Of a stretch of 10,142 nt of DNA, positions 6,528 to 10,142 are shown piece after piece. Each line of letters starts with the position of its first letter. Position 1 is the first letter of the stretch. Source of the stretch: an uncultured Anaerovibrio sp. (lineage in GTDB: Bacteria > Bacillota > Negativicutes > Selenomonadales > Selenomonadaceae); the NCBI GenBank assembly GCA_934203205.1, contig CAKPYV010000053.1, positions 1-10,142 of the forward strand. Reading direction: 5' to 3'. The position numbers and the translations under genes are program-made. The notes beneath the pieces were generated by a model. It was not told the DNA's origin and ran no database searches. It saw only the letters and a program-made list of their open reading frames with translations.

Positions 6528-7205
6528 TGCCTATCTCCCTAGGATTGTAAATATAATTCGGGAAGTCAAAAATTCTCGAATTACAGCCTGCGGTCATAAC
6601 GACTTTTGCTCTGTCCGACTTAATGGCCCTATCTGATGATTTATACTAACGCACAGATACCGCTTGTCGCTGAGCCAATTCACAGAGGCCGTAATGATAG
6701 AGATAGCCACCGGGGCCACTTTTGCTGCGCAAAAGCAGGAGTCTCCCGACGCAAAAGTGTCATGCCCCTCCGGCTGTTGCCGAATCATTCTGCCTTTACT
6801 GTACTTAATAGCCACATCAGAGATAGTACCCACGAAAACCCGCTCTCGCTCCTAGCTAAGCCTAGCGGATGCTAAATTCCTTCTGCGCCTTACGGCTTGA
6901 ACTCATTAAGCACCGAGGCTTAGCAAGGGTTTTCTTAGGGTACTATCATCTGCTGTTCTATTTCAGTAAATACGTTAAAATTACAAACAGTGCCAAAGCA
7001 GAAAGGCGCAATGAATACGCTAATAAGCGGTATGGGAGTACCCTGCACAGGTACTCTTCGCGCCTCGGTACTTAGCGATTCATGAGCTTTCGGGGCGTCA
7101 GCCACGAATTGCCTCATGAGAGCTTTAGTACCGCTAGGCGAGAAAAGTAGCGAGAGCGTGCCTGAAAGGGTACTCCCATATCGCCATTAATAGTGGATAA
7201 GATGT

Positions 7206-7224
7206 ATTCGGCAAATCAGAATTT
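7206..7224 (-). repeat. Right arm of 19-bp terminal inverted repeat
   Basis: Exact reverse complement of 6509-6527. It ends 13 bp from the fliB stop codon, so the unit abuts the 3' end of that gene without disrupting it. Confidence 0.85.
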
Positions 7225-7237
7225 GCAAAATAAATAT

Positions 7238-8407
7238 CTACTGCAATCTTAACAACACCTGAATCAGCTTTAACGGCTCTTGCTCAAATACCTCTGTTTC
7301 TTTTACCAAAGCTTCCGCAAAACCATGTTCATGGTCCAACATTGTCGAAAAATATCCCAATGCGTTGACTATATCGTCCTTATTCATAGGTTTATCAGAA
7401 TCATATACTCTAAAAATCAGCAATTTGCATATTTCATAAGATATTAAATATGCAAAATAATTATGTAACAAACTTCCCTGCATAGAAAATGGAAATACAT
7501 TATATAACCATTCATGCTGCCAATAACGCTGCAACACAACTCCTAAGCTCTCATTTATGGCCTGACACTTCTCTTTGTACATTTCATCATAATTAAAATT
7601 TGAAGTAAGCCAAGGTGTAATAGAGTTCAATTTGTTCTCCCGCTCTAGAACCTTGAAAATACCTGCCATAAATTGCTTATGAGCTGCGGGATAATACTGC
7701 CAATTATCCCATAAACCTGAAATCCCCTGCTGAAATTCGCCACTGTTATAATAATCTATCAAACCAGCCACGGTTTCTACATCCTGCTGGCAGTCTTCAA
7801 CCCTGTCTAGGAATAAACCTAACAGCACCAATCGCTGCTCAAAAGTATAAGACACATTCTGCAATATGGATAACCCGCCCATAATAATATGAATAGCCAC
7901 CATTTCGTCAGCTATATTAACATTTTCCCCTAGATTCGCAACTAATTTCCATGTAGCAGTATCTTTTTCAATATCTACTTGTTGTATATTCATACTATCC
8001 GAGGAAAACAATGCCTTTTCTGCTGCTACTGGACAGGTCATGCTTAATAATCTGAACTGATATTTTCCAATGTTTTTTACACTTCTAGGATACCCCTTAC
8101 AGGTATTAGATAAAACGTCCTCTCCTAGATTACGTTGAATATAGCACAGATTATCTTCGCATAGCAAAGGGCAAGATTTTCCCTCACCAAAATTTATTTC
8201 AAAACCGATTCTATTTGTTGATGGCTTGATACTTGACAATATCTTTTTTCGCATCACAGGATTCTTGATACGCTGATACTTCTTATAGGTATCAGCATCA
8301 ATCCTAATACGCCATTTATTCCCACAGCATTTGGCATTACATTTTGATCCATCACATTGAAAATCTGCTACATACTTCGGTTGTAATATTATGGTATTAT
8401 CACTCAT
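7238..8407 (-). CDS. fliB: Flagellin lysine-N-methylase, FliB family
   Basis: FliB methylates surface lysines of flagellin, as described in Salmonella; members carry a cysteine cluster (YkgJ/CxxCxxCC family) reported to bind a metal or iron-sulfur centre. Seen: 389 residues, close to the about 400 of Salmonella FliB. There is an N-terminal cluster Cys18, Cys23, Cys27, Cys28 (QCDGSKCNAKCCG), then CPLLCEDNLCYIQRNLGE, SNTCKGYPR and MTCPVA within about the first 135 residues. The remaining C-terminal two thirds is helical-looking and has no motif I recognise. No signal peptide or membrane segment is seen, so the protein should be cytoplasmic and act on flagellin before export. The ATG is preceded by AGAAAGG at a rather long 13 nt. 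The gene is downstream of flagellin beyond a terminator. Its sequence is visibly AT-richer than its neighbours. Confidence 0.86.
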   Translation of the reverse strand: MSDNTIILQPKYVADFQCDGSKCNAKCCGNKWRIRIDADTYKKYQRIKNPVMRKKILSSIKPSTNRIGFEINFGEGKSCPLLCEDNLCYIQRNLGEDVLSNTCKGYPRSVKNIGKYQFRLLSMTCPVAAEKALFSSDSMNIQQVDIEKDTATWKLVANLGENVNIADEMVAIHIIMGGLSILQNVSYTFEQRLVLLGLFLDRVEDCQQDVETVAGLIDYYNSGEFQQGISGLWDNWQYYPAAHKQFMAGIFKVLERENKLNSITPWLTSNFNYDEMYKEKCQAINESLGVVLQRYWQHEWLYNVFPFSMQGSLLHNYFAYLISYEICKLLIFRVYDSDKPMNKDDIVNALGYFSTMLDHEHGFAEALVKETEVFEQEPLKLIQVLLRLQ

Positions 8408-8441
8408 TAGAAAATATCTACCTTTCTTTTTATTTTTTTCG

Positions 8442-8480
8442 CAAAAGAATGGGGCGGGAGTGACAACTCTCCCGCCCCAT
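8442..8480 (-). terminator. Strong hairpin terminator between flagellin gene and fliB
   Basis: ATGGGGCGGGAG pairs with CTCCCGCCCCAT: 12 perfect, GC-rich pairs around an 8-nt loop (8480-8449), followed on the minus strand by TCTTTTG. It should end most flagellin transcripts, about 180 nt after the flagellin stop, so fliB is expressed from read-through or from its own promoter. Confidence 0.8.
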
Positions 8481-8661
8481 ATGCAATGGTAGTTCTAATA
8501 ACACACCTTGGTCCTTCAGGCTAGCAACAAGAAGGGGTGCGGAATTAGCATATTTAATTTATATATCAGTAACAGGCTAGTGCCTACAACTGAATATATC
8601 ATAATAATTTGACAGCTTATCTAAATAGATTTGCCATCAACCAGCTATCCTGGCTATGCTC
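8481..8661 (-). other. Long 3' untranslated / intergenic stretch after flagellin
   Basis: No gene is seen. It holds small inverted repeats (for example CCAGGATAGCTGG next to the flagellin stop and GGCACTAGCC around 8575-8584). A weak promoter-like pair TTGTAG (8589-8584) and TATATA (8565-8560), 18 bp apart, could serve fliB, but would lie upstream of the terminator hairpin. That pair is only suggestive. Confidence 0.35.
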
Positions 8662-10142
8662 TTACTGGAGCAGGGACAGTACATTGGAGCTGGACTGATT
8701 AGCCTGTGCCAACATGGACTGTGCAGCCTGCAGCAGAACATTGTTCTTGGTGTAGTTGGTCATTTCCTTGGCCATATCAGCATCACGAATGGTGGACTCG
8801 GAGGCCTGTACATTCTCAGATGCAGTGGTCAGGTTGCTGGAAGTGTACTCCAGACGGGACTCAACGGAACCAATGGTGGTCTGCTGATCCAGAGCCTTCT
8901 GAATAGCATTGTCCAGTACATTGATGGCAGCATTAGCCTTACCCTGGGTAGAAATATTCAGAGTAGTACCATCTGCACCTTTCAAGCCCAGAGACTCAGC
9001 ACGCATATCAGTAAGACCAACCTTGATGGACTGGTTAGCAGATGCACCAACCTGCAGGCTGATGGCATTGTCCTCAGACTTGTTCTGTGCACGAATAGTT
9101 TCGGAGAATGCATCCAAAGCTGCATTAGCAGACTTCTTTACATTGCCCTTGGAATCAGTAATGCTGATGTTCAAACCAGAAATCTGACCGCCAATACCTT
9201 CCTTGTTAGCTGTAATGCTAATACCCTTATCACCAGAAGCAGTATTAACCTTGTCACCAGCAGCATCAATACCTACAGTAGAGCTATCTACTACTGCAGT
9301 GTGCAGATTGTCAGAAGCAGTCTTAGCGGTAGTCAAGGCATCATATGATGTCATCATATCCTTAGCTTTAGCACCATTTGTAGTATCTGCAGCAAGATTT
9401 GCATAATTGGCATCACTCTTAAGTGCTTCTGCAAAGGCCATTTTTTCGGTATTCTTTAAATTTGCCTTCAGCTTCCAGTCTGTACCGGTAGTATCCAGAT
9501 AATCACTAAGTGCTGCTATATCAATAGCCTTACCATCAGTTTTATGGGCATTATTATATGCCTGAATTCCTTTTGTTACATCAGCTACATCAGCTTTATC
9601 AACGAAGGCCTTTACTGCTCCATCTACGCCAGCATCATTAAATGCATCATCGGTACCAGCTGCAAGGGTACCAGCAGCAATCTTAGCCTGAGTAGCATCA
9701 CCATAAAGAGCCTTGTCCTTGGTAACAATATCAGCTGGAACAGTGTCAGCAGCAACACCCATAGAAGTTGCTACGCTCTTATTTGTTGCGTCTGCAAAAA
9801 TCTTGCTTTTGCCATCAATATTCTCAGCCTTGGTGAAAATATCCTGCAGAGTTGCTCCCTTGGCATCGAAGGTTGTGCTATAGGTATTGCCAGCCTGTAC
9901 ATAGGATACAGTAACCTTATCAGTATCTACAATCTCCAAGCTGTCACCATTACGGGCAGTCAAATCTTTCAGTAAGGTAGAAGCAGAAGTTCCAGTACCC
10001 AGATTCTGGTTAGTGAGTACAGTATAGGTAGCATTACCCTTGCTGTTCTTGGAACCGTCAACCAGATACTTGCCGTTGAAGGTTACATTTGCGTTATCGT
10101 TAATCTGGTCGATGGACTGATCCAGTTCCTTCTGGATGGTCT
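8662..10142 (-). CDS. fliC: Flagellin (5' end outside window)
   Basis: This is the filament subunit, exported by the flagellar type III system. The frame is open to the window edge: 493 codons are visible, beginning TIQKELDQSIDQINDNANVT, typical of the end of the N-terminal D1 helix. About 110-120 N-terminal residues are therefore missing, and the full protein should be near 600 residues. NGKYLVDG marks the D1/D2 border. A central variable region of roughly 300 residues, rich in Ala, Thr, Asp and Lys, follows. The conserved C-terminal part starts near SLQVGASANQSIKVGLTDMRAESLGLK and ends LLQAAQSMLAQANQSSSNVLSLLQ, the D0 helix. Abundant lysines in the central domain are plausible targets for FliB. 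An internal TTG at 9963 is not a start because the conserved frame runs through it. Gene symbol assigned by family. Confidence 0.95.
   Translation of the reverse strand, partial: TIQKELDQSIDQINDNANVTFNGKYLVDGSKNSKGNATYTVLTNQNLGTGTSASTLLKDLTARNGDSLEIVDTDKVTVSYVQAGNTYSTTFDAKGATLQDIFTKAENIDGKSKIFADATNKSVATSMGVAADTVPADIVTKDKALYGDATQAKIAAGTLAAGTDDAFNDAGVDGAVKAFVDKADVADVTKGIQAYNNAHKTDGKAIDIAALSDYLDTTGTDWKLKANLKNTEKMAFAEALKSDANYANLAADTTNGAKAKDMMTSYDALTTAKTASDNLHTAVVDSSTVGIDAAGDKVNTASGDKGISITANKEGIGGQISGLNISITDSKGNVKKSANAALDAFSETIRAQNKSEDNAISLQVGASANQSIKVGLTDMRAESLGLKGADGTTLNISTQGKANAAINVLDNAIQKALDQQTTIGSVESRLEYTSSNLTTASENVQASESTIRDADMAKEMTNYTKNNVLLQAAQSMLAQANQSSSNVLSLLQ

Larger units (their letters stand above)
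6507..7226. ncRNA. Large, highly structured non-coding unit (candidate ornate RNA or fold-back element), about 720 nt
   Basis: No convincing gene lies between fliB and the trp promoter; most of the interval folds instead. Closing stem: 6509-6527 with 7206-7224, 19 perfect pairs. Nested hairpins: 6554-6583 (TAATTCG/CGAATTA); 6584-6672 (CAGC, GCGGT, ATCTG and partners); 6687-6794 (AATGAT, CCGGGGC, CACTTTTGC and partners, with small bulges); 6822-6947 (10 + 8 + 7 pairs); 7021-7189 (18-bp outer stem plus six inner segments down to a GGC-GTCA-GCC tip). TGCGCCTT (6884-6891), near the tip of the fourth hairpin, can pair with AAGGCGCA (7003-7010) in the linker, a candidate pseudoknot. One G·T pair (7030/7181) is a wobble only in plus-strand RNA, while a GNRA-type loop (GTAA, 6893-6890) appears only on the minus strand, so the strand is undecided. 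It recalls large RNAs such as ROOL or GOLLD in size and style, but I cannot assign it. A non-autonomous transposon is the alternative; no clear target duplication was found. Confidence 0.55.

Noticed and set aside
6436..7117. Several overlapping short open frames (60-79 codons) on both strands between the trp promoter and fliB
   Set aside because: They overlap one another, cross the stems of the structured unit and have no convincing ribosome site or family signature.
6507..7226. Insertion sequence remnant with target duplication
   Set aside because: Flanking bases show no convincing direct repeat and no transposase fragment is readable; a non-autonomous element is kept only as an alternative.
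8656..9975. Plus-strand open frames opposite flagellin (230 and 143 codons)
   Set aside because: They are antisense to a clear flagellin; their Ser/Cys/Ile-rich translation is the complement of Ala/Thr/Asp codons.

Overview
This 10.1 kb window looks like the chromosome of a motile low- to mid-GC Firmicute. A flagellin with Selenomonas-type sequence, a neighbouring FliB-type flagellin lysine methylase and T-box control of tryptophan synthesis suggest Negativicutes/Selenomonadaceae. That placement is an inference from recognised protein style, not from a search. Every convincing gene is on the minus strand, so transcription runs from high to low coordinates.

Layout in transcription order. A 5'-truncated flagellin gene (10142-8662) is followed by a strong hairpin terminator (8442-8480), then fliB (8407-7238). 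A gene-free stretch follows. Most of it (7226-6507) is one densely folded unit closed by a 19-bp inverted repeat and built of nested extended hairpins with a candidate pseudoknot; it is either a large 'ornate' non-coding RNA or a fold-back element. Next come a near-consensus promoter (6476-6448) and a tRNA-Trp T-box leader (6441-5977) with a UGG specifier and, unusually, two consecutive antiterminator/terminator modules behind one Stem I. The leader controls a tightly packed trp operon in the non-canonical order trpD-trpF-trpC-trpB-trpA-trpE. No trpG is visible.

The most striking feature is at the left edge. trpE stops after 436 codons, inside its conserved GYMDFD(G) motif and exactly after the pentamer TTGAT. 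The sequence that follows (170-1, minus strand) has the fold of the 5' half of a group I intron: candidate P1 pairing with the TTGAT exon end, P2-type hairpins, and a P4-P5 core of the CTGCT-GGAAACTCC-TAAAGAT-AGCAG type. TTGAT followed by a group I intron is the signature of an IStron, the chimera of a group I intron and an IS605-family (TnpB) element known from Clostridium. I read this as an IStron inserted into trpE in sense orientation, so that RNA splicing could restore the reading frame. Its transposon genes and 3' end, and the rest of trpE, lie outside the window.

Together the trp genes supply every step from chorismate to tryptophan except the glutamine amidotransferase TrpG. Expression should depend on uncharged tRNA-Trp, and TrpE production additionally on intron splicing. 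Flagellin and FliB form a substrate/modifier pair.
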